From contig NGBS01000596.1 of assembly GCA_002245135.1 (NCBI GenBank), forward strand, positions 1 through 64,000: a stretch of DNA of 64,000 nucleotides, in the 5' to 3' direction. A model generated the notes under the pieces. That model saw only the letters and a program-made list of their open reading frames with translations. It did no database searches and was not told the origin of the DNA. Shown here one piece after another: positions 33,309 through 46,700 of this stretch; the stretch's first letter is position 1; each line of letters begins with the position of its first letter. The DNA comes from Proteromonas lacertae (taxonomy: Eukaryota > Sar > Bigyra > Opalinata > Proteromonadidae). A program made the position numbers and the translations under genes.

Positions 33309-35200
33309 ATGGTATTTTTCATAATATACTGTAATCTAGTCTGCTGATAATAAAGATATTGAAGATTTATATAACAAATTGAAGCAAAGTGTTGAAAATG
33401 AGAATGAAGATAACATTCTCAAAAATTCTTTATGTTGTATATATAAGATTATATTATATGAATGTGATATATAGTATTAAATAAAGGAATAACTGATGAT
33501 AATGTTGTGAAATGCGCTTGTTTGTGTTATATAAACAACAATGAAGTATATAAATCATATATTGTATAAATAGTTTGATAAAGCAATGGAAATATTGAGC
33601 AAGAGTGAAAATAGCTTATATTTTGAAAAAGCATATTGCTTTTATCGTTTGGATAATGTATGTAGTTATATTATCCATTACTATTGTAATAGTTGGAAGA
33701 ATCGATGAAATGTTTAAAGAAAAGTAACAAAGATATGAAATGTTTGATATTAGAAAGCCAAATTCTTTATAAGTTAAAAGAATATGAAAAGTGTATTAAA
33801 GTATATGAAGAAATAATGTCTAAGAAGGAGATTACTGTAGAGTTGATAACAAACTATATTAGTTGCTTTATAATGAGTGGATTATATGAAGAAATGGAAG
33901 AGAAACTGGGTAAATTAAAAGTATAAATTATATATATATAATTATTAAAAATAATAATAGTATGAGAAAAGCTATGAGATATTATTCAACATGAGTTTAT
34001 GTTATTATTACGAAAATAAGATTGAAGAATCAATGAAATTAATTGAAGAAGCATTAAAACTAGGAGAGAGTGAGTTAAAGAAGAATGAATTAAAAGATGA
34101 TGAAATATCAAGAGAATTATGTAGTTTATACATATTCGTATGATTATTTTTATTTTTATTTGTTATTTTGTAATAGAAAGGTCACTTATTGTCATTGACA
34201 GGTAAACCAATCGAATCATTAAATCTATTACAAAGTTTAATTCATAGTAAAAGCCAAAGTAAAGTCAATACTATCATTATTCAGAATAACATAAGTTCAT
34301 TAGTATCAAGTCGAAGCTTGAAAGAAGCTTATCAAAAGTTGTATGGAATTAGTGAAGAAATAATTAGCAAATTAAGTGAGAATCAAATTGGTATGATTTA
34401 CTTAAATAGATTATTAATAAAGTTTGAGATGTTAATGAATAAGAAGTGTAGTAAAAGTTATGAGAATTTTGGAAATAACAAAGAAATTGCTAATGAAGAA
34501 GAAAGGATGAAATTAATGAAAGAATTGAGCGAAGAATTTGAAAAAATGAAGGAAATTGTGATATTAAGTGGTGAAAGTAGATATTATTATTTCTGTTGTT
34601 TGAATTATTTATATAGTTATATTGATGTAAGTAAAATTGATGAAACAAACTTAAGAATGATGAGTGTAAAAGAATGTGAAGTTGATGAAAATAACTTGTT
34701 ATTAGAAAGTAGAAGATTAAACAAAAATGAAAATGTATATATTATATATATATATATATATAATAAAATAGAAATTGAATGAATTAGAAGAAGCTAAAGA
34801 GAAGAGTAGATTGTTATTAAAGAAAAAGAAGAATTTGAAGAAGAGAGAAAAGAATCGTTTGAAGTTTATAGAAAAGTTAAAAACTAGTGGAAAAGGTGAT
34901 ATTGAGAATGTAAAGTTAGATGAAGATAGATGGAAACCGAAATATTTACGTGTTTCTTATCAAAAGAGTAGAAAAGGAATGAAAATGAGCAATAAAGGAA
35001 GTAGCCAAGGTGTTAATCAGAATAAAAATGAAAGTGATAAGTTTGATATGAAGAAGAAAGTCGATGAAAGGAAATCAACTGAAACTTCAAAAGCTAATAC
35101 TTCAAAATCATCTTCATCATCAACTACAACAGCTACTTCTCCTTCTAAGTCGATTAATCAAAGTATTAAGAAGAGACAAGGTAAAAAGAAGAGACGTTAA
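33309..35200 (+). CDS. SRP72: Signal recognition particle subunit SRP72
   Basis: TPR-rich, with SRP72 blocks in order: FDKAMEILSKSENSLYFEKA, AYCFYRLDNLEESMKCLKKS, ILESQILYKLKEYEKCIKVY, YEILFNMSLCYYYENKIEES and GHLLSLTGKPIESLNLLQSL. The C-terminus has a basic stretch (KKKKNLKKREKNRLKFIEKL) and the 7S-RNA-binding signature in the form DEDRWKPKYLRVSYQKSRKG, matching the DPERWLPxRxRSYY box. It then has a Ser/Thr tail and a basic end. The first exon is only ATG, followed by a 28-nt intron. SRP72 pairs with SRP68 to anchor the signal recognition particle. TGTTTGTT lies 51 bases past the stop (35252-35259). Confidence 0.93.
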
Positions 35201-35529
35201 ATGTTTGATAATAATTCACCATTATTATGGTTATTATGGTTTTAAATGTATTGTTTGTTAGGTAATAAAACGTCAAAAAACACAAATAAACATAAATGCT
35301 TGAATGTTGGCTTGAATTAGCTGATTTTAGATTCTCATTTACTTGGTCATCTTCCACACTTTTATATAAATAATCAGAATTTTCATATAGTTTTGCAACA
35401 CAAAAGATATATGAATCGGCTGCCTGACAATTGTAACAAAAATTCAAACTTATATTTTTCATCACAGCCATAGTATAAAAATATAGTTTTTATATTAATA
35501 GTATACATCGCTTGTATTTAAAAAACTTC
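35201..35529. other. Intergenic between SRP72 and SMC5
   Basis: It contains TGTTTGTT at 35252-35259, a possible 3'-end signal for SRP72. A minus-strand open stretch starting near 35471 (MAVMKNISLNFCYNCQAADS) overlaps the SRP72 end. It has no homologue I recognise and is probably chance, though a very small gene cannot be excluded. A short upstream exon of SMC5 could also lie here. Confidence 0.35.
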
Positions 35530-38500
35530 ATGAATTTTGATAATTTTGAAATATTTCCAAGAAGAGGATTAAATCTAATATTCGGACCTAATGGTAGTGG
35601 CAAAGTATAAAGTAATTAATAATCATATTAATAGAGTTCAATTCTTGTGGCAATCAAATTGTTATTAGGTTCTACGCCTGAAGATTGTAGAAGAGGAAAA
35701 ACCTACTCAGCTTATATAAATAACAAAATTAAAAAAGGAGAAAAATCAAGAATAGAGTTATGTATGCATGATGATAGATTCTGTTCTGCGAATCATCATA
35801 AAGATAAAACTGTATAAAGAATAAATATTGATGATTTTTAGAAACATTGTTACACTTGTTGTATTTCAATACAACTCAATTTAATCACATTTGAACATGT
35901 TTTATATAAATGTAGTGAGGTATATAGAGGAAGGGAAGAAATTGTCGATTATTTAAGAGATGAATATAGTATAGATAGTAATAATATGTTTCAAATATTA
36001 CAACAAGAATCAGTAGCTGAAGTATTGAGCGAGAATCTAACCAAGAATTTAATGAATATTGAGAAATCAATAAAATATAACTTAGTATGAATATTATTTT
36101 TATCATATAAATAATTGTAATAAAAAAATAGTATGAAACTCATCGAGAATTATTAAAAGATTCAAAGGAATTATTAGAAAAAGCAGAAATAATGGAAAGG
36201 TTGAAAAGCAGTATATATGCAAAAGAAGTAAGGAAAGGTGTATGTTAATTATTCTATATATAATTTTGATAATAGAGATACGATGACTTAAAAACAAAAA
36301 TGAAAAAGAAAATGGAATGTGAAGAGAAAGTATTTCAATGAAATACTTAATTCTTATATTATTATATAGATTGAATTAATTAATAAAGTAATAATTTGGA
36401 AGAAATATGATAGAATTAAGAAAAAATATGGAGAGGAGCTAGAAGTGATTGATAATTCAGAATCTACTGAAATTGTATATTGTTTCTATTTGTTTTAATC
36501 ACTATAGTATGATGAAAAAATAAAAGGATTTGAAAAAGAAAAATCAAGAATAGTGATTGAATATGGGAAAATCAAGAATAAATATTGCAAAGATCCATTG
36601 TATCGTAAAAGGGATGAAATGAAGAAGATATTAGAAAGATTAGAAGAATATTCTAGCAAAATACTTACTAGAAATGAAGAGATTGAAAGTCTGGAGAATA
36701 AAAGAGATAGAGATAATATAGAAGTATATAATATATATATATATATATTGATAGTTGCAAAATAGTAAACAAAAATTAAGAGACTTAGAAAGCCATCCAA
36801 TAGATTTAGATTTGCTACCTAATTTAATTACGCAACACAAAAAATTAAAAGAAGAATGTAAAAGAATAGATGAGAAAGTATTTATTATTGATATATATAT
36901 ATATATATATATATATTGAATATTATAGCTGAGAAGTGTGAATGACGATTTGTCAAAGTTACAGATTGAATGTAGTATAAGCGAAAAGCTAATTAATAAC
37001 TCAATTGAAGAAAGAGATATGATATGTAATAACATTATCTCACAATCACCAAAAGATACACAAAAAGTAATAGATTATTGTGAAAGAATAAAAAATACTT
37101 TCAAAGGTAGTTATAGACTTCCAATAGTCAAGTATATGAAGTTTTAAGTGATACAGATGCTGCATATGTAAAACTTACGCTTGGTTATTGGTTATTGTGT
37201 GGATTATTATTCTCATCAAATGAAGATGCTTCAATGATTAGAAATTACTCATATAATAACAGATATAGACAAGTATCTATATGTACATATACACAAGAAA
37301 TGAATAATCAACAATTTGATATATCTTCATTAAAGGATTATGGAATATATTCTACTTTAGATAGGATTATAGAATTTACAGATTCTCAGTGTGAATCAAA
37401 TGGAGAATCATTAATTCGTTCATTTTTATGTGCAAATTATGGAATACATTATATATTGATTGCAAATAAATCATTTGAAATTGAAAAAAATGTTAATGAG
37501 TTTATATCATATTTAAAATTTGAAGAATCGATATTGTTAAAAGTAAATTCTTCGGTTATTGTTTTTACTCCAACATATAGATACATATTTCACAAAATTA
37601 GATATAACAATATAAGTACTGAGACAATTCCAATAAAATATAATTCATCAAGGCTGTTATTATCATCATTAGAATCTAAAAGAATGATGGAATTAATGAA
37701 GAGTATAGAATCAGAGAAGAAAAAATTAGAGCCAATAAACGTGAAAGTATTTACATAATATAAATATATATATGATTAGATTCAACAACAATCCATAATA
37801 AAAAGGAAGATTGAGTTTGATTACAAAAAGATTAGAAATGATTTTTCCAGATTATCAGGTGAAATATCTAAAATGAAGAATAAAGAAGCATTAGTCGAGA
37901 ATTTACAGCTTGAAGTAAGAAATAATTAAATACTATTTTTATAGATTAATAGAAGAGTGAAAGAACTTGAAAAACTTGAGAATGAAATTCAAACAAAAAC
38001 AGATACTGAAGTGTTGAACAGTTTGTTGAGAATTTATTTTACTCTATTGAATAATTATTACAACAATACGAAAGTATAATAATGATTATATGAATAATAT
38101 TTAGAAACTTGAACCAATAATAATCTATACTTTAATGAAAAGCGAATATGATAATAAAATATTATCCTTAGAGAAAGATATAAAAAGTGAAAAGGAAAAC
38201 AAAGAGTATAAAAATCATATATAACATTTTTATACCAATGAATAGTAAAATTGAAACAATCAAAAACAATTCTATTAATGCATTAAAAAAAATAAAAAAT
38301 GAATTGAAAAGTATATTTGAATGTGCAATGAATATTATAAAACCAATTTCAACTGAAAGAATAGTTACAAAGGATGAAAAGAATGAATGTGAATATTATA
38401 TTAAATATGTATGTAAACATAATTTATACTCATTAAACTAGATTTTACCAAAGATATATAATGAGTTTAATATGTTTGATGAAAATGATTTGATAGTATT

Positions 38501-39386
38501 ATTATTATATCTGTTTTTTATATTATAGAGACAAAAGAACCAACTGGAAGGGTTGATTGATAATTTAAATGTGTATGAAGATGAAATTGCTAATTATACA
38601 ACATTTATTGCAAATTTAGAAGTTGAAAAAGAGAATTATAGAAATATGTATTAATATGATTGTTTTATTAAAACATAGTGAAGAAGAATTTGACCATACA
38701 TACAAAGAAATACGAAAGAAACATTTAGAATGGCATGAAGAATTGCAAGATATTATTTCAACAATGAATGAACATTTTATATACTATATTAAAGAAGATA
38801 ATGATATTTCATTGAGAAAGACTAAAGCATGTTTAGGAGAAATATCATTACTCCCCAAAACAGTACCAGAAAAACTAACACCGAAGTAATACCATTATGT
38901 TATATATAAGCATAGAAATTATTTCAATATCATGCGTTCTTATCAATTACATATCAAAGCTATGTTGAAGTCGTTTGATAGAGTGAGAGATTTAACAAGT
39001 CAAACATTATCAGGAGGTGAAAAGTCATTTTCTACTTCTCTTTTGTTATTGTCAATGAGAAGTTTAATTCATGCACCTTTTTGTGTAATGGATGAAGTAT
39101 ACTTATATATAATTCATTCTATCAATAGATAAATCAAGGAATGGATGAAACATTTGAAGCTGAGTTTTTTAAACTATTATTGAGTGAAAAAAATGCAATT
39201 CAATATTTTGTACTTAGTCCAACACAGAATACCCAAATAGAACAGATATTAATTGAATCGCAAGAAATGAAGAAGGAATTGCCAAATATTACTGCTCATA
39301 TAATCTTATGTGGACAAAATTTACCAGAAACAAATAGACCAATCTTTTTGATTTTAATAATTACATTAATTAGATTTCTTTCATAG
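35530..39386 (+). CDS. SMC5: SMC5 (Smc5/6 complex ATPase)
   Basis: About 16-17 short exons give one SMC protein. Walker A is FGPNGSGK (before a 29-nt intron at about 35605-35633), followed by SSILVAIKLLLGSTPEDCRR. Two coiled-coil arms flank a hinge at about 37160-37700 with LKDYGIYSTLDRIIEF and SFLCANYGIHYILIANK, as in SMC5. The C-terminal head has the signature LSGGEKSFSTSLLLLSMRSL, Walker B FCVMDE (38932-39092), INQGMDETFEAEFF after an intron, and QYFVLSPT. SMC5 with SMC6 and NSE subunits acts in DNA repair and replication-fork maintenance. The first residues before NFDNFEIFPRRG are probably incomplete: family members have a short basic lead-in, so an upstream exon may be missing. Confidence 0.92.
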
Positions 39387-40143
39387 TAATATTTTTCTAC
39401 AACATATTTTAATTTCATACATTTAATATTCGATAGATACAATAACTAAACATAAAGAAAATTGAAATACACAATAATACGTCTTTACATTGTATTTTTT
39501 ATATGTAAATGTATTTTTCGTTGGAGAGGATATTTATATGCAGAAGTAATGTTAACTGTATATGTAAAAACAAAATCAATTCATAAGTCAAATAGCAAGT
39601 ACTTCTATTATATTTAGTAATTAAGATAACAAAACCATCTATTTCTCAGAATTTGAATGAACTTGTCGTATTAAATTTATTAGTAACAACAATGAAAGTT
39701 TATTGAAAATAATCCACGCAAAAAGTCAAATCAAGATATAAGTGAATATGTGTGCGTTTTATATACATAGGGATATAAAAATAGAATAATACATTTTTTA
39801 TCTGTATTGAAAACTACTCAATGTATAATTTTGCATAAAGTTAATGGTTGTACTACTTATTGGGAAGTATACGCCATATAATGATTAGTGATGATGTATG
39901 AAAGTATTTAATCTAAATGGAGTTAGTAAATCTTAAAATCTTACAGTTTTTTTATTATGTGTTATTATTATAGTGCAAAATAATATTTATTGGATATTAA
40001 TCACATCTATTAACGTTATTACTTCTTTGCATTAAAAGGATGAAATATTTTATATGTAAATTTGAGTTATGTAAAAGTATTTATACACAATATTGATGAG
40101 TATTATTTCATTTTAACACAAATTAATAGATAGAAGTGTTAAA
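39387..40143. other. 757-base intergenic region, no gene recognised
   Basis: The longest clearly empty stretch in the window. AT-rich, with many stops in all frames and no clear repeat, tRNA-like fold or intron-bounded exon. It should contain the SMC5 3' end and the promoter of the RRM gene. Confidence 0.45.
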
Positions 40144-41603
40144 ATGACAAATTCTGATGATAAAATATCTGATACACAAGAAAACAATAAGAAGTATAAT
40201 GGTTGTAATGAAATTAATAAACAGTTTAGTATGTTATTATATATACTATTTACATAGTTTATGTAAATGATAGATATTGTACAAAAATTGTCTCACGTAT
40301 GGATAACAGTTCAAATTTGCCATATAATGCAAAAGTTTCATCTAATACCCATATAATTGAAGAAAAAAGTAAAGAAAACATAAATATTAAGCAAAAGCCA
40401 AAGAGATACAAACGAAGATATGTTACAGCTACAGATAGTAGTAACAGTGATAGTGAAAATGAAAATGAAGATAGTAATAATCTAGAGAATGAAAATGAAA
40501 GATATTATTATGTTAAAGTAGAAAATTTGAATAAAGAATGTAAAGAAAAGGAATTATACGATTTATTTGGAATTGTAGGTAATCTAAAATCTGTTGAGAT
40601 AAAAAATGATTCACCAAATAGATATGCTTTAATAAAATATTCAAGTGAAGTATCAGCCCAAAAAGCTTTATATAAATTTAAGTATATTGCAATAAAAGGA
40701 TCAAACATAAAATTATCAGTGTATTATCATCCGAATGAATTAATAATTGAAAATTTAGCACCAACAGCTGATATTGAAAAAATAATGAATATAGTAAGTG
40801 TTGTGGGAGAAGCTAAATCAATTATAATAGAAAGAGGAAAAAATAATAATGAAACTGGTAGAGCAATAATAACATTTAAAGAAAAAGAAGGAAAAGAAAA
40901 TGCTTTAGTGTTTTTGAATGATGTTGTTATTGATGATATTCAAATTAAACTTGTTACACATGATAATAATGATTATGATAATGATATTTCTTCACCAACT
41001 CCTCCTCATCCCCAACCACCACCTCCACCATTAATATCACCATCAAAACCATTTCCACCAATATTATCAACAACAGTTCCTACTCCACAACCACCTCAAT
41101 CTAATGATGAATATAAACTATTTGATAAAACAGATATTTTGATAATCAAGAACTTAACAAAGAAAGAGATAGCAGAATTATTTAGAGATTATAAAATCAA
41201 AAAGATAAAATCTAAATCAGACGATAATGTGTATGAAGTATATTTTGAAAATGATGATTTAGCTGATAAAGCATATATTGAGTTAAATCATAGAAAATTA
41301 AATGATAAAGAAATATTGATAGAAAAACATATAAGAAAAAGTCAGCTATATTCTGTTTTTGTAGGATGTTTATCAGATTCGGTAAAAGAAGAAGATTTAT
41401 ATCAAAAATTTGAAGATATTGGAGAAGTTGATTCTGTTAAAATATATAGACAAAAGAATAAAAATGTTCCTGATTATGGATATGTTAATTTTAAAGATAC
41501 AGAATGTGTTGATAAGGCTGTTAAAGTATTAAATGGAATAAATATTAAAGGAAGGTATATAACTGTTCAATATACAAAGAAGAAGATACATCAAACAAAT
41601 TAA
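40144..41603 (+). CDS. Four-RRM RNA-binding protein
   Basis: A first exon (MTNSDDKISDTQENNKKYNG) and a 29-nt intron lead to a charged, Ser/Asn-rich head. Four RRM-like units follow: YYYVKVENLNKECKEKELYD (RRM1), NELIIENLAPTADIEKIMNI (RRM2), TDILIIKNLTKKEIAELFRD (RRM3) and YSVFVGCLSDSVKEEDLYQK (RRM4), the last ending in RNP-1-like DYGYVNFKD. A Pro-rich linker (TPPHPQPPPPPLI) divides units 2 and 3. The arrangement resembles poly(A)-binding-type proteins in count, but the RNP motifs are weak and no MLLE domain is present, so the RNA target is unknown. Confidence 0.8.
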
Positions 41604-41711
41604 TCGTATTTTAAAATCATAAAACATAATGAATAAGAATCATAATGTTGTTTTTTAGATGTTTGTGAAATAAAGCTTGATTCCTAGTTCGTATATTCGT
41701 TTTGAATTTTT

Positions 41712-43625
41712 ATGTTTTTCAAAATTTTGATTATATTTTTCGTTTCTAGCCTTGCAGTTATAGAAGAAGGAAGTGTATTTCATATCAATGATATACCTTT
41801 AGTTATATTCTGCTAATTCATGGACATTTCTTCAATATTACTCTTTTAAAGAAAAATCAAAATCCGATGAAAGCAATAGTGGATCTGTGGAGTATTAAAA
41901 TTATTCTAATAGTGAAAAATAGGTTTGAAGGCAAGATCCTTGATACAAGCGGTTCACATAATTATAAATTGACAGTATATTACGATAGTGGTTTAACGTG
42001 GAATACATTGTATAATAATAGAAAATATTTCTTTAGAGTAAAGTCTGATTATACCTGCTATGATAAAGTATTTACCAATGTTTCTAATTCTCAAATTCGT
42101 ACTTTCAGTTTATACTCACCTATTTCAAGTGTTAACAGCGAAGATGGTTATACGTATATAAATCCCTTATTATATATATTAAATAATATAGATTCAAAAT
42201 ATCTATACCAGTAGAAACATCCAGACCAAGGATATTCTTTTTTGCTGTGAGTAATTGTGTATCTCACAGATGTAGAGGTACTGATTGTCAAGCGCCTATT
42301 AGAATATCAAATTATCGTTTAAATTTATTGAATGGAAATGGAAAGTTTAAGAATTTACCTCACAATGAAAAATCATTCTATGGATTGAGTTTAACAATGA
42401 TGATTATATATATAGCAATGTTATTGTTTAGTATTGTGATATTTTTATTGAATAAAAAGCAGAATTGTAGAATTTATTCTATAATTATAAGTGTGGTGAT
42501 GTTTATCTATTTATTGTCTTATATATTACTATTTGCTTATTATAATACAATAAAAGCAAAAGCAAAAGTTAATTTGGGAATTAAATATTGTATATTATAT
42601 ATATATATATATATATATAGCAAGTGAAATAGTTAATTATCTTGGTGAATCAATATTTCTATGTCAAATGTTAATATCTTCAAAAGCATTGCACATTTAT
42701 AGGCATAAATTATCATTGTTAAGTAGAATCAAAGTAGGTTGTTATTGTTTGTTTTATTTCTTATACTTATTTTCTGTTTATTATGCCTATGGTATATATA
42801 TGGTAATATATTTATTTATTTAATAGAAATAATTACAACACCTACAATTAGAGCACAATATTTTATTGAAAAACCAATCACTGTATGGTATATATTACTT
42901 AGGTATAAATATATAAATATATATAAATATATATATATATAGAGTAATTACTATAATATGGTATACTTATAGTTGGTATACCACTTATAATAATTACAAT
43001 ATTCATTTGATTTTTAATATATTGCAATTATCAGGGTTGATTTATTTATGCATATTACCATTAATATATCTTATATTATATGCATCTGATACATTGTATC
43101 GTGATTTATATTTACAATATTTCATATCCATTCCATCATTAGTTATACATATCATTTATATAGTATATTTAATACCATGTTTTCCATTTTATCAAATATA
43201 TAAGAATGATTTCATCATATCTTTTTTATTTATTTATTTATTTATTATTATTATTATATTTATTTTCTTAATGTTATTTACAGTAATTATATACCTAGTA
43301 GTGTATATGTAAAATCATATCATACATCTGAAGTAGTCAATATATTACAAAGATTAGCTTCATCTAAAAGTAAGGTAGATTCACAAATATTAATAGTATA
43401 TTGTAATTGTTTTATTGATATATATATAGATGAAAGAGAATTTTAAAGAATTTGCTGAGTTGATTAGCCTTATAAGTCAGGATTTATCAACTCATATTGA
43501 TGATGATAGTAGTAAACCTGCTAGAATTGTAACAGCGAATAAGAACGACTTTAGTACAGTGTATATACTATTGCTATTTATGTACATAATAGAGAATTAA
43601 AGAAGAAAACAAAGAAATAGTATAA
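41712..43625 (+). CDS. TMEM145/GPR180-type seven-TM receptor-like protein
   Basis: A signal peptide (MFFKILIIFFVSSLAVIEEG) is followed by an extracellular domain like TMEM145/GPR180: SWTFLQYYSFKEKS, VEFEGKILDTSG, YKLTVYYDSG, YTCYDKVFTNVSN and VSHRCRGTDC. Then comes a GpcrRhopsn4-type membrane domain from about 42390: YGLSLTMMIIYIAMLLFSIV, then IYSIIISVVMFIYLLSYILL, and further helices to about 43270. The tail (VVNILQRLASSKSK, FKEFAELISLISQDLSTHID) is cytosolic. About nine short introns are needed; one (42590-42620) is nearly pure TA repeat. Family members are implicated in signalling or trafficking in the secretory pathway. The first intron is 41795-41822. The last exon join is tentative. Confidence 0.75.
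42590..42620 (+). repeat. TA-repeat micro-intron (31 nt)
   Basis: GTATATTATATAT...ATAG, a 31-nt intron in the TMEM145-like gene made almost wholly of TA units. Reading through it gives only Tyr-Ile repeats and then a stop. Confidence 0.75.
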
Positions 43626-43782
43626 ATATATTGTAATAGTTTATTTATTTGGTTTTGTTGTGTAATTTGGGTTATTTATGTGTATAATTATGATGTGAAA
43701 ATAGTTTATGCAAATAATTCTCATTTCTACATATCATGTAAATACTCTGTAATTTACATTAGTTTTTACTGAAATTATTCTT

Positions 43783-46700
43783 ATGTCTAAAACAGAGGCT
43801 TATTCAGTATAAAAATAGTTTTATCTAGTAGGTATATGCTAGATTTCGTCCTACCAATGAGATTGAAAAGATGAAGGTCGAGGAGACTGTTATTCATCAT
43901 TAACAGCTGTATGATAGTATATAGTATTATATGTAGAACAAAGTTGTTATAAATGATCATGAATTCGTTTATGACAGAGTGTACGGACCAACCACTTCCC
44001 AAATAACCATGTATAAAAGTTAGTTTATACTGTAGGTATGAAACAATCGGTAAGAAACATACAGAAAAAGCATTAGATGGGTATAACACCACTATTTTTG
44101 CCTATGGTCAAACAGGTTCTGGTAAAACTCATTCAATGGAAGGTGCTGATGTTTATAGTGATGATGAAGAGAAAATGGGATTGATTCCAAGAATATTTAT
44201 GGAATTTGCTGAAAAGCAGAACATTCACAACAATAATTCTAGTTATGAATTGAAATTCACTGTATAATATCCATATTTATATAAGTTTTATAGATTTCTA
44301 TGGTAGAAATATACAAAGAAAAGGTGTTTGACTTATTAAAACCAGGACAAGAGTTAAAAATTCGAGAATCTACAAGAGATGGTTTTTTCATTCAAAATGT
44401 TGAAAAGAAGATAGTCTTAAATGCAGGTGATATGCTAGATATATATAAAACTGGCTGTAAAAATAGAACAACAGCAGCAACTACAATGAATGCTCGTTCT
44501 TCAAGAAGTCATATGTTGTTGATTTTAGGTGTGTCAAAATATGATAGAATTGACGAAAAGAAGAAAATGAGTGTATTTAACCTTGTAGATCTTGCCGGTT
44601 CAGAAGGTTATAATGTTTCTAAAGATACTGAAGAGACGAAGAATATCAATATATCCTTGACAACATTAGGTCTTGTAATAAAGAGGTTAGTAGAAGAAGC
44701 TAGCTCAAAGAAGAAGAATACTCTTGTAATACCATACAGAGATAGTTCATTAACAAAGATATTAAAACAAAGTTTAGGAGGTAATTGTAAAACATCAGTA
44801 ATACTGTGTTGTAGTCCAGCGAAGTGTAATGAAAAGGAAACAGTAAGTACTTTAAGATTTGGTGAAAACTGTAAGTTGATTAAGAATGCTGTAAAACAGA
44901 ATGTGGAAATTAGTTTATCGGAGTATAAGATAGAAATTGAAAGATTAAAATCTGAATTGAGTAAGTTACAAGTTATTAAAGGAAATGAAAAAGAAAGAGA
45001 TAATATGATAAGTGTATATATATATTCAGCAATTTTGTTTTATAATATTGTATAGAATTATGAATTGCAGATTAAAAGTATGAATGATGTAATATCAGAA
45101 AAGAATGCTGTTATTGAGAAGAATGAAGAAATAATAAAGAAATTAGAAGATAAAAATGAGGAATTGATGAAAGGAGAAAATAAAGAACAACTTGAAGTAT
45201 TGATTGACATGTAATTATTCTTATTAATAGAAACAAGTGAATGAATTACTAGATGCAGTTGAATTACTTCAAAAAGAAGTAGAAAAGAATCAAGAAACAA
45301 TTAGTAGTTTAAATGCACAATTATTGACAAGCGATATCACTTTAAAAGAAAAAGATGGAGAGATTAATAAATTAAAAGAAGAGATAAATAACAATAAAAG
45401 CAAATATTTATCAGAAAAAGATGAGTATTTGAAGAAAATTGAAGAAATGGATAAGACTATCAACCTATTAAATGAACAAAAAGTTGAATCAGAAGTATAA
45501 TCATATTATTTAGTATTTTTCTTTTTTAAATAGCAAATGTATCAAGAAAAAGTAATGAAAATACAAGATGAATTATCAATTAAAAAACTGGAAGGTGTTT
45601 TAACAAAATCTCAAATTATTTCACTTGATCAAAGTATAATCAACAGTATTAGCAAAAACAGAGGAGAAGGAGGAGGAGGAGATATAGAGAACAATAACGA
45701 TGATATTATCGAAAGAATTCAAAAGATAATGGAATATAATAAAATGACAATTCAGAATAACTTACTAGAGATTAAAAAGTTAAATCAAGAGAATATAAAT
45801 TTAAATGAATCTCTTCGAAATAAGGAATTTGATTATCTCGCATCAAAGGCAGAATTGGAATGTAAATTTAATGATGAACTAAATAGAATTGTATAACGAA
45901 ACGAATTATTATTTATCAATAGACAATTGAATATGGTACAAAAGAAAAAGAAATGATGGAAAGAAACAACTATTTGGAAAGTCAATTATCGTATTACAAA
46001 CAGAATTATGAAAAAGCTATTGTTGATAAAGAATGTATTGTGAAAAAACTCAATGAAAAACTCAATGTATTAACAAGACAGTTTAGAACAAGAAATGTGG
46101 AAGATATCTCAAAATCAGTATAATAATTACGCTTTACATTTATCTATTGTAATAGTATACAACAAATATTCTTCATCCACCTCAACCTATAATATTAGAA
46201 GCAGAAAAAGAATCTGTTTTACCAATTCCAAATGCTGTCGATGATGAATTTGTTCCACCAATTATAAAAAGAAACATGGCGAAATTGAATATAGAAAATA
46301 AGAAGTTGAATGATGAAATCAATTCATTATATGTATGTTGTAGTTTATTAACTATGTATAGGATGAAAAAGAAGAAGATGCTAAAAGAATTGATGATTTA
46401 AAGAAAGAGAACTATGAACTTCAGACAAAATTAGAAGAAATATCAAATGAAATGAATAAAAAGGAGACTGAATTGAATGATATTAACAAAACATAACTTG
46501 AATATACTAATTTATCCGATCAAACTAAAGGTTCAATAACAGAGAGTGTTGTAAGAGATTTATCATTAAATATGGATAGTAATGATGAAAATAATCCAAA
46601 GAAAAGAGTGTTTGAACTAAAGAGTATCATAGATGTATTGAAATCTAAAAACCAAGAAAAGAATGAAGAAATAAATAATCTAGTATATATTAAAAATAAC

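Noticed and set aside
35166-35471. A 101-codon minus-strand frame (MAVMKNISLNFCYNCQ...)
   Set aside because: It overlaps the SRP72 end, shows no family features and no intron support. Kept only as a remote possibility in the intergenic entry.
2125-46496. A non-standard genetic code with TAA/TAG read as Gln
   Set aside because: In-frame stops are rare (two noted), whereas TAA and TAG end enolase, CPSF73, UCHL3 and other proteins exactly where their families end, and CAA/CAG is used freely for Gln.
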